A DNA stretch of 64,000 nt, from assembly GCA_963971425.1 (NCBI GenBank), contig OZ020522.1:2144168-2208167 (forward strand), written 5' to 3'. This document shows, one piece after another, positions 1 through 11,479 of the stretch. The notes under the pieces are model-generated. The model was not told the DNA's origin. It ran no database searches and worked only from the letters and a program-made list of their open reading frames with translations. Within the stretch, counting starts at the first letter, position 1; every line of letters begins with the position of its first letter. Origin of the DNA: Bryoerythrophyllum caledonicum. Taxonomy: Eukaryota > Streptophyta > Bryopsida > Pottiales > Pottiaceae. Both the position numbers and the translations under genes were made by a program.

Positions 1-410
1 AGGGCGGGAGTGTTCTTTTTAGGATCCAACAACCATCCCCCCTCACTACTACGAACAACGTCATTTTTCATTCCGCACTACAAGGAACCCTGTCGTTATC
101 CATTCAAAAGTGTCGCTCTTCGCTCACTAAGTGTGGCTCTTCGCTCACTGAAAAATCGGAAAAGCGTTTACTTTTTTGTCCTATGTGACCTAATTGACTC
201 CCCGCTCAAGAAAATTCTTAAAATGGTAAATGAAAAACGACAGGGTTGGTTGTAGTGCTTGACTCAGCAGCGAAAACTGAGTTCTTATACAGCTGCAAAT
301 CTACCGTTGAGCTCACGCAGGAATCAAGGTCTAAACTCCTCTTTGGAAATTGTTCATTGTCACCTCCTAGCTTTGAAGAGTTTCTCCCATCCGTCCTTGA
401 GATTTGGGCT

Positions 411-888
411 GCAATAACAAGGGGACCGAATTTGATCTAGACTTTAATAGCAATGTGAATGGAGATAGTGAACCTCATTGCGGTGGTACAATTCCAAATT
501 GTACACCGCAAGGCTGCGATGAAGCTCCTGAACTAATCACCTTACAAAATTTGGTTGTAGAAGCCTCTTCCTTGATTCAATGCTCGCATGTTCTGTTATA
601 ACCATCGTTGTAATCACTTAGGGCACTTCGGTATCACAATTAACGACGTCTGTAGAGCATGTCAACGTTTTGAGAAGCTAGGAATTCAATTCGTGAAGCG
701 GTATTCTGCTTTAAGCATCACTGGAAATATGACCGATATTTCTGATTTAGAACTTTTGGTTGACGTTACTAGCAGATCATTTCTTCAGAGATGAGTGATG
801 GGGATCACGTCACTGCAGGAAGGATGAAGGGACTGGCATTCATCAAGGACCCTGATGGATACTGGATTGATTTTAATTATCGACACTG
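411..888 (+). pseudogene. Lactoylglutathione lyase (glyoxalase I) fragment, copy 1
   Basis: Three short blocks match plant glyoxalase I in the right order. About 424-470 gives a GTEFDLDF...NGDSEP-like stretch. About 603-690 gives GHFGITINDVCRACQRFEKL with LGIQFVK after it. About 823-880 gives MKGLAFIKDPDGYWID. The blocks are separated by non-coding sequence, with an acceptor-like tctctgcag-type AG just before the last block, so this looks like a piece of an intron-containing gene and not a processed cDNA copy. The N-terminal half of the enzyme is missing and frames are interrupted, so no active isomerase can be made. Family knowledge: glyoxalase I turns the methylglyoxal-glutathione adduct into S-lactoylglutathione. 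A near-identical second copy lies at 24170. Confidence 0.75.
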
Positions 889-1190
889 ATCACATCACCA
901 CATTGCTCAATGAAGGCACTATGATCGCCAAATTTAGCACAGGTGAATATACGTGTGTAAGGAGAGCCCTAATGTGACGGCAGTTGCATTTGATGTCCAA
1001 ATTGTAGATCAGTTTTTTCACCAAACGCTTTCAAGTATCTTAGAAGTTCATGTTCCTCGTCTCCGAGCCGCATTCCTGAAAACACCAGGAGTTGGAAGTC
1101 ACTTGCTCACATTCATTGCCACTCTTCAAGGATGTACAGTGCTCTTGTTCCCAGTCCTCTTACACCTACTCTCAGATCAGAGAAAAGAAA
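557..1190 (+). repeat. Segmental repeat, copy 1 (uninterrupted)
   Basis: This stretch is nearly identical to 24170-27003 once the transposons in the later copy are removed. It carries the last glyoxalase blocks plus about 300 bp of unknown sequence holding an open frame (953-1204) with no recognised domain. Copy 1 keeps uninterrupted versions of the sites where copy 2 has insertions: aagtatcttagaagttcatg near 1034 and ggatgtacagtgctcttg near 1130. It therefore works as an empty-site reference. From 1190 to 1660 no gene is seen. Confidence 0.85.
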
Positions 1191-1665
1191 CCTGCTTGTA
1201 CTGAAAAGATAACCATTTCAAAGAGCTGTAGTATCTCTCCTTTCCATCACTCACAAGTACCAAGGATATGGCCAAACCACCAATCTTTCTAACGATGCTC
1301 ACTCTTGCTCACAAGTCTCTTCTACGTACTCACATATCTCATATCAACAGGAGCATTCTCCGAACCCTTGAGTCACATCCGAAACTTACGTCAAAAGAAC
1401 GACGAAGCCAGAGAACTCTCAGCACACTAGGAGTGGTTTGTTTGATTCCCCTTCACAGCGGTGTCCACTAATACCAAATCTCATACCGAAACCCACATGA
1501 AAGAAAAGAAACTACTGGATTTCTGTAGAGCAGGAGCCATGTCAGGAGAACCAGGTTCAAATGAAAGCTAGAGGTTTTTCTCGAAGGTGAGTTTTGGCAA
1601 CAGCCACCAGTCTTCATCGACGTTTGGTGTAACCCAACCTTCTCCGGGGACATGGGGTAGGGAGT

Positions 1666-1845
1666 TCAGGGGAAGGTTTCGTTCTTATACTTCTGGTGGA
1701 TGAGGAGGTAGAGCAGGAAGCAGACGTAGATAGCCAAACCGCGCAGCAGCGGCGCCGTCTGGAGGCGCGTGGTGAGCAGCAGGAGCGAGAAGATCATCAG
1801 GGCTTGGTAGAATGGCGAAAGGTTTGAGAGCTCCGTCGTGTGAGA
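1666..1845 (-). CDS. Possible last exon of a small membrane protein
   Basis: The minus strand reads from a cccag acceptor at about 1846 through about 59 codons to a TGA at 1666-1668. The peptide has two hydrophobic runs: ALMIFSLLLL, then a short basic loop, then GLAIYVCFLLYLLI. It ends in a polar tail, HQKYKNETFP. The exon is much more GC-rich than its surroundings, which argues for real coding origin. I find no upstream exons on the minus strand, so it may be an orphan exon or a gene fragment. The family is not recognised. The longer open frame on this strand (1685-1891) is in a different register and lacks this membrane-like composition. Confidence 0.35.
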   Translation of the reverse strand, partial: SHTTELSNLSPFYQALMIFSLLLLTTRLQTAPLLRGLAIYVCFLLYLLIHQKYKNETFP

Positions 1846-1849
1846 CTGG

Positions 1850-2980
1850 GAATATGATTGTGGGATCAGGTTGCAGCTGCATCTCAGACACTAACTTCTC
1901 GTGCTAAATGTCTAAAGCTTGCGGAGTTTTATTGTAGCAGAAAACTGGAATTCCACAAACACACGTCCGATCTTTCTCGAAAGGTTGCAAAGAGTTTGGA
2001 AGGATGAAACGAATTTGAACCGTTGAGGGAATTGTGTGAAGAGGTGGTGACTGTTCCGGAACAGCCCAAGCTTGTCACATGTTTTGTTTCATGATTTTGC
2101 CGAAGGATGTGAATTTGGGTTGCAACTCTTCTTTTTTTTTCTTTTTCTTTTTTTGGTGTACACTCGTCTCTCATTATACAAGCATCTGATACAATAGCAA
2201 TTTCGTTATAACAACCAGTTGAAACCTAAACCAATCTTCTCCCTTTATAACACCAACACTCGGAGTACACTCATTTACCCCCTCTTTCCATTATTACAAC
2301 CTCTCAATATAGCAAGCAGGACCAACGAGGTTGTTGTAAACGGAGGTTGACTATATATGATATACGAGGTGAAAGAATTGATGTTTGTGATAGTTACAAA
2401 AGTTTGTATTTGTGTTGAGCTCGATCCAATGACATGTGGCATTTCAAAATTTAGATCATTATTGCACCTACTACATGTTTGAGAAGTTGCATATTGGTTA
2501 TGTATTCTACACGTATGGTGTTGTATTTGAACATGATAAGGTTCATATTTTGAAATGACCTCCAAATGAAAGATGTTAGTTGAAGAATCTTCAATCCAAA
2601 GGTGTATGTTTTACTAAATTTTAATATATTTTTTGTTTTCTGGGAGTAGAATATGTGACCCTATATATGGTCCCCAACAGACACCATATATGTAGAATAC
2701 ATGACCATTTTGCAACTTCGGATTGGTATCAATGTTAGAAGGTGTTCCCACTCGATTCTGGACACTAGCACTAGATCCGGAAAGAAATGGAAGAATTTTT
2801 TTTAAAATAGGCAGTAAGCTTTGTTTTAATAGGTCTTAGGTAGAAATAAGGTCCCACTGCGAAACCGACATCCTTAAACGTGACAGTTTCTGTATTTTTC
2901 TGGAAGTCCGGAAGCCAAAGTATGGTGGAGTCCAGAATCGATTGTAACGATCCGGACAATATCCGGATCCGGAACCGTCA
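1850..2980. repeat. AT-rich intergenic DNA with a dispersed repeat
   Basis: About 2505-2640 is closely repeated at 27055-27185 (shared run from aacatgataaggtt through caatccaaaggtgta). A weaker inverted relative lies at 14930-15010, sharing the ccatatata tract and the acacctttgga tract. No intact gene was found. A 96-codon minus-strand open frame at 2275-2565 overlaps the repeat and is discussed among the rejected items. Confidence 0.6.
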
Positions 2981-3189
2981 TCATGATCCCAACGGCATCC
3001 GTACATCGTGCCAGATATAAAACGCGTCTGCCAGAGGTGGGCGCCATCATTTCTCGTTTGTTGTTTCTGCCCTCTCTACTCTCTTTTGCTTCCCTACGCC
3101 TTCTGTCTTCTTATTCTCTGGTGCAGAAGTAGTTCTAGAAACGAGGTCTTCGTGAGGTCGGTGCGTGCAGGAGTTTCTGGAATGATTGT

Positions 3190-5237
3190 GTGGCGCAAGC
3201 ATACCGAGAGGTGGGCCGGATGGCAAGGAAGAAGGACAAGACTCCAGCCGTCGGAATCATACTGCTCCAGAAGGTGGGGCCAGAATTGCCAACTTTGGAG
3301 GAGGAGCTTCGGGTTTTAGAGAGTTACTTGGAGCTTATGGGCTGCAACAACCTTCTGGGAGGGCCGTGGGCCTTCCATTGAGAAGCAATGGTGACAGAGC
3401 TCGTGGGGAAGCCGCCAAACCAATACGACAGACGCATCCAGGCTGATCCGGAAGAGAGGGCTGCCGCGACCTAGAGGGACACCTACAGCTTCCGACAAGG
3501 GGTAGTGAAGGTGGTGGAGCGCAACGATGACTTGCTGGAAGGAGAGTTCCTGCAGAAAGCGAACCCGAAGGATGGATACGGCTTCGGTGATCTCAAGGAT
3601 CCGGATGCCATGTTAGTCATGGCTTTCCTAAACCCTATTTTCCATCCGGAGAGATCGAAGAGGGTAGTGGCGAAGCTAGCTAATCTATTCCTAGGGGCAA
3701 TGAGAGGGAAACATATAGTAGACTGGACAGCCGTGATGGGAAACCAGGTCGACCGGATGGTCAAGAACCTTCCGAAAGCGAGGAAGACCACAACGCCCCT
3801 CTCCACTTACGTGGCGCATTTGTACACCAAGAAGAAGCTGTTGAGTTCGGAGGAACAAGATGAGTTTGACAAGCTCCTTAGCATCCAGTCTTACGGCGGA
3901 TAGGAGACGGAGGAGGAGAAGGAGGACTCTGAAGACATGGAGTCCCAAACATCGTCACCAGGAGATCCCAGATGCGGAGTGGGTCAGTCTAAAAGACTCT
4001 GGAACCCGCAGGTCCGAGTCAGCCTCCGGAAGAGAGGGAGACGCAGATCCAAATCGAGTTACCACCCTCCGGAGCGCCACCAACTGAACCCTACTGCATC
4101 GGAGTAGAGTCGGGACCAACTTTCTCCCCCACAATGACCGGTCGCATCCCGGAGGACATATCGGAACTCTACCAGCATGTGGTCTAGCGGACAAGGATCC
4201 AAGAAGGAGAGATCAGGGAGCGGACGACCATGATAATGGCCGTCATGGAAGAGGTGGGGACAAACCACTCCGTGGCTCTCCTCCCACGACTTAAGGAGCT
4301 GATGACCCAAGAAGTCTTGGTCCGGCAACAGAAGCAGCAGCAAACCATCCTCACTCAGACCAATGTCCGGCTTTGGAAGCGGGTGGAGCAGGCCGAAGCT
4401 GCTCAAAAGGAGGCCCATCAAGCAAGAGCGAAGGCGGAAGCGAAGGTTTGTGCCTCCGCTCAGGCCTTGACGGAAGTTCGCGCCGCCTTCAACTTTTTGG
4501 TCGACACTATCAACCGGGCTTTCCTCTACACTAAGAGTCTGGAGAAGGACGAGAAGCTCAATAGAGAGCAGATCATCATGTTTCTCTTAGACCACAGCCG
4601 GAAAATGGAGGAGACTTTGAGCAAGATGTAGGAGCTAGTGAAGAACCTGACCCCCGCAGTTGCAAAGGCACCCGAGACCCAAGTTCCGGAGGTAGCACTT
4701 GCGACGCCGGCAAAGGCCGGGCCATCCGAAACTCCACCCGGACCTGCAGCCGGACCTCCACAAACACTGGCCGGAGGTTTCAATGATCTCATTGGGACTT
4801 CAGATTTAGCCTCCCCGATGAGCTGGAGCAAGGTGCCATTTCCAAGCACAAAGACCCTCCAAAAGTGGCAAAGCGTCATGTCGGAAGGACTCTCGCAAGA
4901 ACCTCCTCTTCCCTTCCGCATTCCGTTGGAGTCTCTTTCTCCAGTTCAACTACGGACGACTCCTCTACCCCGCAGCCGAGCAGTGACTGATATGGACATC
5001 AGTCTTAGTGGAAGTTTCCGAGATCATCCCAACACTCCGGTCCGGTCACACTCACCACAGACCGACGCACGAACTACAGGAGATCCGGAAACTTCTTCCG
5101 CTCGGAAGGACAACAAGCCCGAGTCTACGCCGGAGCCGCCAGCATCCACTCCGGAGCAGCCACAAACTAGTGCGGCCGCAGAAGAAGTAACCCCAATTCG
5201 TAGGAGTCTTAGGAAGAAAAACCAGATTATTGCGTAG
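3190..5237 (+). pseudogene. Decayed gag-like transposon gene, about 680 codons
   Basis: A GC-rich, TCCGGA-rich coding region interrupted by stops and at least one frame change. From 3190 to 3903 the frame is constant except for TGA at 3379 and TAG at 3472 and 3901. It includes a globular part with LVMAFLNPIFHPER, then VDWTAVM and LSTYVAHLYTKKKLLSSEEQ, which resembles capsid-like proteins of plant retroelements. The frame then shifts. From about 4050 the reading frame is constant to 5237, broken only by TAG at 4185 and 4629. This half has a coiled coil rich in Q, A, K and E (about 4290-4600) and a Pro/Ser/Thr-rich tail ending in RRSLRKKNQ. No protease, RT or integrase was found nearby. Gag assignment is inference from composition and context. 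Confidence 0.5.
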
Positions 5238-6513
5238 TTAGGGTCTTTAGTCACCTAGGTTTAGTAGCGATTAACGATGGGGCTCAAGGTTGCACCCAGC
5301 TACCAAACCCTAGGCTAAAGAATACCCTAAACTGGCTTACTAGTTAGGAGTGGAAAAACCGGATCTTAGATCTATAAATTTTGGATCTGAGATTTTAAAT
5401 CCGGATTTTTAGGGATAAGATCTTTTAACTTTTAGGATAAGATTTCCCAAATTTCGAGCAGTTAAGGTAGGCTTTAGATTCAGGAGTTTAGTTAGTACTC
5501 AATAGATGAGTTTTAGTCAACTCATCATCTTGTTTTCTCTCTTAAAGAGTATTTTCTATCTATCACGTTTTCGCTTCTTGAATTTGTGGTGATTAATTTT
5601 TCTTTCCTTTGAGGAAGCGGATCCATTGTGGTTGGTGTATTGTGATTTAAGTTCTTATGTGTTGAGTGTTGCACGGGTTGTGTTTAGAACGACCGGTTGG
5701 GGCTTGCATTGGGAGATCGCCCGGAAGAGCTGGAGGAGAGTTTAGGTAGAGACTTGACATTCTGTAGGGACCGGGGTAACGTACTGTAGGGGTAGGCCTG
5801 GTAGTTCCTAGGGCACAAAATATCCGTGTGAACCCGGATTTCGGTTGAAGCCGGAATTTCTTCTTACGATGGGGAAAAAGTCCGGTGTGTATGTCTAGAA
5901 GGAAGTTTACTCACAAAACTGTAACACTCATCCAGAAGAACCACCGTAGTACCAACCGGAATGTTGTTGTAGTCCGGATCGACCTCTCCGTGATTGCATT
6001 TGGATGATGTGAGAGTGTGGGTCAAGCTATAACAATCGTTCACCGGTTAGCAGAGTAGGAGAGTGGGTGTCTAGCCACTGTAACTTACAGGGCAGTGGGT
6101 GTCTAGCCACTTAAAGTCACAAGACAGTGGAGAATCCGGCCACTTACACATATAGGATCAGTGGCACCCGACCACTTGCTCAAAAAGTCCGGTAGGAACT
6201 CCGTCTGAAGTTATCCGGAATACGGAAGGATCCGGAAACTATTGTAAGAACTCCGAAATCCGAAAGGATGCGGATAGTAGATCAACGGATGAATAGGAAA
6301 GCTAACCAGTGTAGTAATGTTCGGTAGTTAGTTAGTTTTTACCTATCAATCCGGAAAGAAACAATAGGTCTCTATGGGAACGAATTTAGAGCGGATACTT
6401 TGGATACATTTAGCTACAACAAAGTGCTATCCGGAGGAATACTTACTCTACAAATTGCAACAATCAATGTCAAAAAGTACAGGTTTGAATACTTGTGAAA
6501 TCTCTCAAGTGAG
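5238..6513. repeat. Non-coding tail of the CCGGA-rich element
   Basis: TCCGGA and CCGGAT motifs remain unusually common up to about 6360, so this belongs to the same element as the decayed gag-like gene. A short motif, agtgggtgtctagccact, is repeated around 6060-6110 with degenerate versions to 6180. I could not find matching long terminal repeats or a primer-binding site, so the element's ends are not defined. Confidence 0.45.
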
Positions 6514-7826
6514 CTACACTAAAGATGGCGTTTTGTGTAGTGGACACTAAATACGAACCCATACACTATTTGTAAAGTTTACTATTAGTGTAGTGACAAA
6601 ACTATACACTAAATGTCAACTACTACACTGAATGTCAATTCCTGTAAATAGTGGAATATAAGGTTTTTACTTGTGAACATATAGTGTATGAAATCTAAAA
6701 AATGATTATGTGTACATTTCAAGCATCAAAGTAAAAAAGATTTTGAGTGCATGTAGAAAAACAAGAATTTGCAAGAGAAATGTTGGGAAAAATAGAACGA
6801 GATATGGAACAAAAGAAAAATCCCAAAAAATTGGACAAATCAAAATGTACATACGGAAGGAAAATGAAATTGCAAGTACAAGATTGAAAAAATAAGAACT
6901 TCAATTTAGAAGGAAAGTGAGAAAAGAAAGGAATATTGGAAAAGGAGAAAAACATAAATATACAATAAATACACTATAAATATACAATGATTTTACAATA
7001 AATATACAATAAATATACATCAAATACTCACTAGATATTCATTAAATATACATTAAACATACATTAAAAATTCATTTGAATATTCAAAATTCATTGAATA
7101 CCCAAATACACATTAATATTCAAATACACGTTAAATATACATTATAAATTTATTAACTATTCATTAAATATAAAAATACACATTAAATCGTCATAAAATA
7201 TACATTTAAATCTCATTACAAGTTCATTAAATATTCTACAAATATTCTACAAATATTCTACAAATATTCATTAAATATTCTACAAATATTCTACAAATAT
7301 TCTACAAATATTCATTTAATATTCTTTAATTATACAAATATACACTAAATATTCTTTTAATATACAAATATACAATAAGTATACAAATGTACTTTATATA
7401 TTCTTTAAACATTCATTCAAATTTCATTCAAATTTCATTCAAATTTCATTCAATTTTCTTTAAATATATAAATATACATTAAATATTCATTAAAAGTTTC
7501 AAGCAATGCAAGAGATGTGAATGGGAATAGTTGGGAATGAGAAGATAAGGAGATGAGGTTGAGGATGAGACAAAGAGAATGAATGCATGGCGGCCAATAG
7601 GCGGTTAATTTGGGGCTAACACTATTTATCAACTTGTTAACAAATTTTTGCGCTAGGATAGGTGGTTGATTGGGGGCAAATACTATGGATACTAGGGTAG
7701 GTAGATGATTGAGGGATAATATTCATGACAATGGCGGCTAACACTAATTGCCAACTTGTTAACAAATAGTGTACTAGGGTAACTACACTATTTGTATCAT
7801 TACACTAAAAGCCATCTTTAGTGTAG
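6514..7826. mobile_element. CACTA-like non-autonomous DNA element 1
   Basis: The left end reads ctacactaaagatggc and the right end is its inverted copy, gccatctttagtgtag. Many short ACACTA/TAGTGT motifs sit just inside both ends, the subterminal repeat pattern typical of CACTA elements. The interior is AT-rich with short tandem repeats: a 12-bp unit ttctacaaatat at about 7228-7320 and an 11-bp unit caaatttcatt at about 7418-7455. No transposase is encoded. No clear 3-bp target duplication is seen, so the superfamily is tentative. Confidence 0.6.
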
Positions 7827-7918
7827 TAGTTTCAACACTGATCATGAGGTACATCTGATTTTGTTGAGTTCAGAACATGGTATGTCATTTTTCATTCATT
7901 TTTTAATGTCTTTTGCAT

Positions 7919-8140
7919 CTAGATTAGTCTACCCTCGAGACGGAAGAGTAGTTCCATACTACTAAATATTTGTCTAGTAGACATTGATTTAGTGGTGGAA
8001 CAAATAGACACTTTATTCACTCCCGCCTCCTTCTGAGACCGGAGTTCTTCTTCCTCTGCATCTGGATTAGGCTTTTGGAGCGCGTATTGCATAAGAAGAA
8101 GAAGAAGAACGCCGGTTCCCGAAGGGATCGCGTATTGCAT
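7919..8140. repeat. Fragment related to the LINE-tail repeats
   Basis: This piece shares a block with 11600-11720 and 13560-13640. On the minus strand here and the plus strand there it reads EAGVNKVS or EVGINKVF, followed by a CSTT or RSTT motif. It lacks the reverse-transcriptase-like part seen in the other two copies. A 14-bp direct repeat, cgcgtattgcataa, flanks 8080-8143. Confidence 0.5.
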
Positions 8141-8160
8141 AATGTATTAGATAACGGGCT

Positions 8161-8232
8161 GGAAGAGGCCGGTTATCAAGGAAGGACGAGTTGCAAAAGC
8201 AATGAGCCCTTTCCCGATAACCGGCCTCTTCC
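8161..8232. repeat. 17-bp perfect inverted repeat with 38-bp loop
   Basis: Left arm 8161-8177 is ggaagaggccggttatc. The right arm 8216-8232 is its exact reverse complement. It would form a stable hairpin in RNA or single-stranded DNA, or could be the ends of a tiny deletion derivative of a transposon. No T run follows, and nothing suggests a bacterial-type terminator. Confidence 0.7.
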
Positions 8233-8543
8233 AATCGGTTAGCCAACGTAAATGGTCAAGGACCATTGGATTCAGCTCCAATCGTTGAGATCAACGACTG
8301 AAAAGTAACCTAGATTTTGTATTGGAGGAGCTAGTTACTACTAGTAATTGGCTTTGTCTAAGCCAGCCACATAATGACACCTATGCAAGATTAAAACCTC
8401 GATTGCTTATGGTTAACAAAAGTGATTGTTTTGGAACTAATGAAAAAAATGGTTTAGCCCTTAAGCAACAAAGTAACTAGAATGTGCATGATGGGACCAA
8501 TTTTTGGAGAACCATGTGTGATTGAACCATTGGATTGATTTGC

Positions 8544-9076
8544 ACAACACTAAAAATGATGTTTGGTGTAGTGGTACAAAAAGAGTAATTACCCTAATAC
8601 ACTATTTGTGAATAAGTTGACAATTAGTGTTAGTTTTCAATACAAAACTCTGATTCATATCGGTGGTTAGCCCATGCTTTTCCTCATTTGCAACTTTCAA
8701 ATGGCCATAACTCACTCAAATTTTGTCCAAATTGGGCATATGAGGTATTTTTTGACATCTACATAAATTGTAGAAGCCAAAAAACACATCACATGCCCAA
8801 TTCGGTTAAAACTTGAGTGAGATATGCTCTTCACAAGAGTCCTGATGAGATACTCCGACAACTCTCTACTTCTTGACCATTTTTTTACTTCTACCATTGA
8901 TACACTAAACGTCTACAACTAGAAAAAAAAATATTGCCAAATTTACTAGAATTGACAAATAGTGTATTAGTTGGCATTTAGTGTATTGTTTGGTCACTAC
9001 ACTAAATGTGTATTTGCAATTAGTGTATGGGTTCCCATTTAGTGTGTACTACACTAAACATCATTTTCAGTGTTGT
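8544..9076. mobile_element. CACTA-like non-autonomous DNA element 2
   Basis: Left end acaacactaaaaatgatgtt and right end aacatcattttcagtgttgt are inverted copies with one mismatch. It shares the ACACTATTTGTgaataagtt and tagtgta subterminal motifs with the element at 6514, so both belong to one family at about 530 bp and 1.3 kb. The interior codes for nothing recognisable. Confidence 0.6.
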
Positions 9077-9293
9077 CGGAGAGGTTGCAATGTGTTCTTT
9101 GCTTTCCTCCATCTAACCCATCTCCCTGATCTCAAGCCAGTAACGAACTACAATGATACATGTGAAAAGGGTGAACAATGAAATGTACTCTACTTTATTC
9201 TACAAAATCTATCAAATTGTAAGAATTTTTCGGGGCCCGTGCAGGGCCTCATCGTTAAAGGGTTAGTTTGCAGCAGCTGGAGAAATCACGGCC

Positions 9294-9710
9294 TTGTCAT
9301 TTGTGTGTTTCTCGGTGGACGCCAAAGTTGACAGATGTTTATTCTTTGAATTTGAAAACTATCCTGTGAGGAATTTCAATTGTACTCAAAGGTCACATCC
9401 ATGTTATGACAAGAAGATGACAAACATGACACCAATCAAATGGTCGCATCAATATTACGTCAAGCTTCCTCTGAAAACGAAAGTCCAAGTCAAGAACGGT
9501 TGAGGCGAAAATGACCAGGATGTGATCCACATGAAGACAGTAAAAATATCACCCGCTTCTGTCAAACTCGATAAAATAATGTCACCCATGAAGGCTGGGA
9601 TTCCGATTGACCCCTTCTTCAGGTGGGACCCTTGGCTCCCACAATGCAGGGTCATTACATCTGAGTTCGAACCTTTCTCATTGGCCCTCTCTTCTAACGC
9701 TTTCTCCTGA
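9294..9710 (+). pseudogene. Open frame broken by one TGA, unknown
   Basis: A single frame runs 139 codons with one TGA at 9501-9503. The peptide shows no recognised domain. It could be a decayed exon or chance. No neighbour supports a function. Confidence 0.2.
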
Positions 9711-10365
9711 AACCTGCAGTGTACCTGTTTGTGGGACCTCATTATTTCATGGTGATGGATGCCACAGAGAGTGGGTCAGGGTAGGCCTCATTTCTCTTGC
9801 TTTTTAAAAAAAAAATTCCGGGGGTCTAGAAGTTTTTTTTAATGGAATTTCTTTGGTCAATTTTGGGGCATGTGGCACCAAATTTCCGCCCAGGCCAAAT
9901 TGGGCCCCTCGTTGGGAGTTACCCAAGGTGGGCCCTGTCTTAATCGTGTGGGGTCTTTTTTGGCCCTCTTATTTTGGGGGTCCGGAGGCATTTTTTGGAT
10001 TTTTTGGGACAAATTTGGGGCCCATGGCCATCGTTTATCCTAGGGGACCCTCCCTTGCTATGATTAGGGCCCCATCCAAAAAGAAAATAGGACCCCACTT
10101 TGGTCTATATAGGACCCCCTCCAACGTAAAAATAGGGGACATGTTTTGTCTACACCCCCTTCTTGTACCAAGTGTCTCCTTGATTTAAAGAAATCCTTGT
10201 TTGTGCGAGCTTACTTTTTGACATGTAAAAAAGAAGGGACCTCGTGATTTATCCGGTACGGATTTTATTTCTGACTCTCTTATTTGGTGTCCAATTGGAA
10301 TACATTATGCCAAATTAGAGATAATGGCCCCAAATTAGCCTTGGGGCTCTTCTATGGCAATTTAA

Positions 10366-10795
10366 CCCCTAAATTTCCAAGAGTCTCCTTAGGAGACTAT
10401 AGAAGGTTCGGGCAGGTTCCTCTGGTGTCAAATTACAACATTTTTCTTTGAAATTTTTACCGAAGATGGACATTACTAAAAGCTCTGTGTAAGTTCAATT
10501 TTTCTTGAATCCGAAATTTAATGAAAAAGTTTTAGGTTTTGAAGTTCACGTGGGGAGAGCGGGCAAGTTGGGCACCTCCAAAAACTTTTGCTAGGACACT
10601 CTATTGAATGTGAGACTTACAATACTGGCGAATAGTATTATTTCCTTTCATACCGTCAATACAAAGTTCTTGTCTTTAGTGGGAATGTAAGATTCAAAAT
10701 AGAATTAAAGGTCTTACGTTTCTTCCTTACTCATCGCACTAAAATCAATAATTTTGAAGTGTTTTTGGTGTGAAATTGTCACAAAAATTTAGGGG
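10366..10795 (-). mobile_element. TTAA-flanked element, short 430-bp copy
   Basis: Both ends are perfect 11-bp inverted repeats, CCCCTAAATTT, flanked on each side by TTAA (10362-10365 and 10796-10799). The interior is a deleted version of the 944-bp element at 40426, in inverted orientation. It keeps the gaaaaagtt...gagcgggcaagttgggcacc block and the gaagtgtttttggtgtga block next to the right end. TTAA target sites and termini starting CCC-T are typical of the piggyBac superfamily. No transposase is present. Confidence 0.75.
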
Positions 10796-10836
10796 TTAAA
10801 CACTACACCAGACACTGAATGTAGTGCGGATGCATT

Positions 10837-11042
10837 GGTAATGTGGGTGAAAAATGATGTGGACCACATCAGTTTTGGTTTTTGAACAAAATTAATGTGG
10901 ACACATTTCAACATGTGTCACGCCACTCATTGCCACCTCACCACTACTCAATGTCAAATATCTTCCACTGCCCGCCGCACACCCTCACCTCTCCATCAAT
11001 CCACATTAATTTTTGTCAACAATTTTGAAACATCCCACATTA
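10837..11042. mobile_element. Fold-back MITE-like hairpin
   Basis: The left arm (about 10837-10905, aatgtgggtgaaaaatgatg ... aaaattaatgtgga) pairs with the right arm (about 11004-11042, tccacattaatttttgt ... cccacatt). The arms match imperfectly and flank about 100 bp. The outer sequence at 10801-10827 is itself a small palindrome (cactaca ... tgtagtg). Superfamily unknown. Confidence 0.45.
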
Positions 11043-11325
11043 TTTCATAGGTATATGATTTGATGTAGATTGAGAATTGAGGTGGACCACTAAAATTTGC
11101 TCATACTAGAACTAGTGCAAGTATTTTGAAATAGTTTGGTCCATAGTATATGTAGTGAACGGTGTAATAGGGAGTTTCTATATGTGGAGCGCCCCACCAA
11201 CATAAAAATAGGGGTCATGTTTTGTCCACACCCCTTCTCCCTAAAAAAATATGTAACAATCATTTAGGTTTATTTGTCCGGTGATCCTAGATAGTTTTGT
11301 TTTGTTTGACAAACATCACCAGACA

Positions 11326-11330
<5 letters not shown>

Positions 11331-11372
<42 letters not shown>
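11331..11372. repeat. (TA)n microsatellite
   Basis: Uninterrupted TA dinucleotide tract of about 20 units. Other TA tracts lie at about 31802-31826 (in an intron) and 48468-48491. Confidence 0.95.
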
Positions 11373-11373
<1 letters not shown>

Positions 11374-11479
11374 TAGTGTAGAGACTCATCCTCCCTGACA
11401 AACCAAAGACAGTCCTAATGACGTAAAACTTGCTTAATTTCATTCTACAATTGTAATATATGGTTGAGATTGTCTTAAA

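Noticed and set aside
2275..2565. Minus-strand open frame containing YATSQTCSRCN, like the zinc ribbon of TnpB/Fanzor nucleases.
   Set aside because: Only one CxxC is present, no RuvC-type motifs occur nearby, and the frame overlaps a dispersed non-coding repeat also seen at 27055, where the motif is absent.
7220..7330. Regularly spaced short repeats that could suggest a CRISPR-like array.
   Set aside because: The units are 12 bp, contiguous and AT-only, with no unique spacers; this is a simple tandem repeat in a DNA element of a eukaryote.
9853..10188. 111-codon open frame rich in Gly, Pro and Phe.
   Set aside because: It follows a run of short G- and T-rich repeats; the sequence around 10095-10175 recurs near 11185-11245 without the frame.
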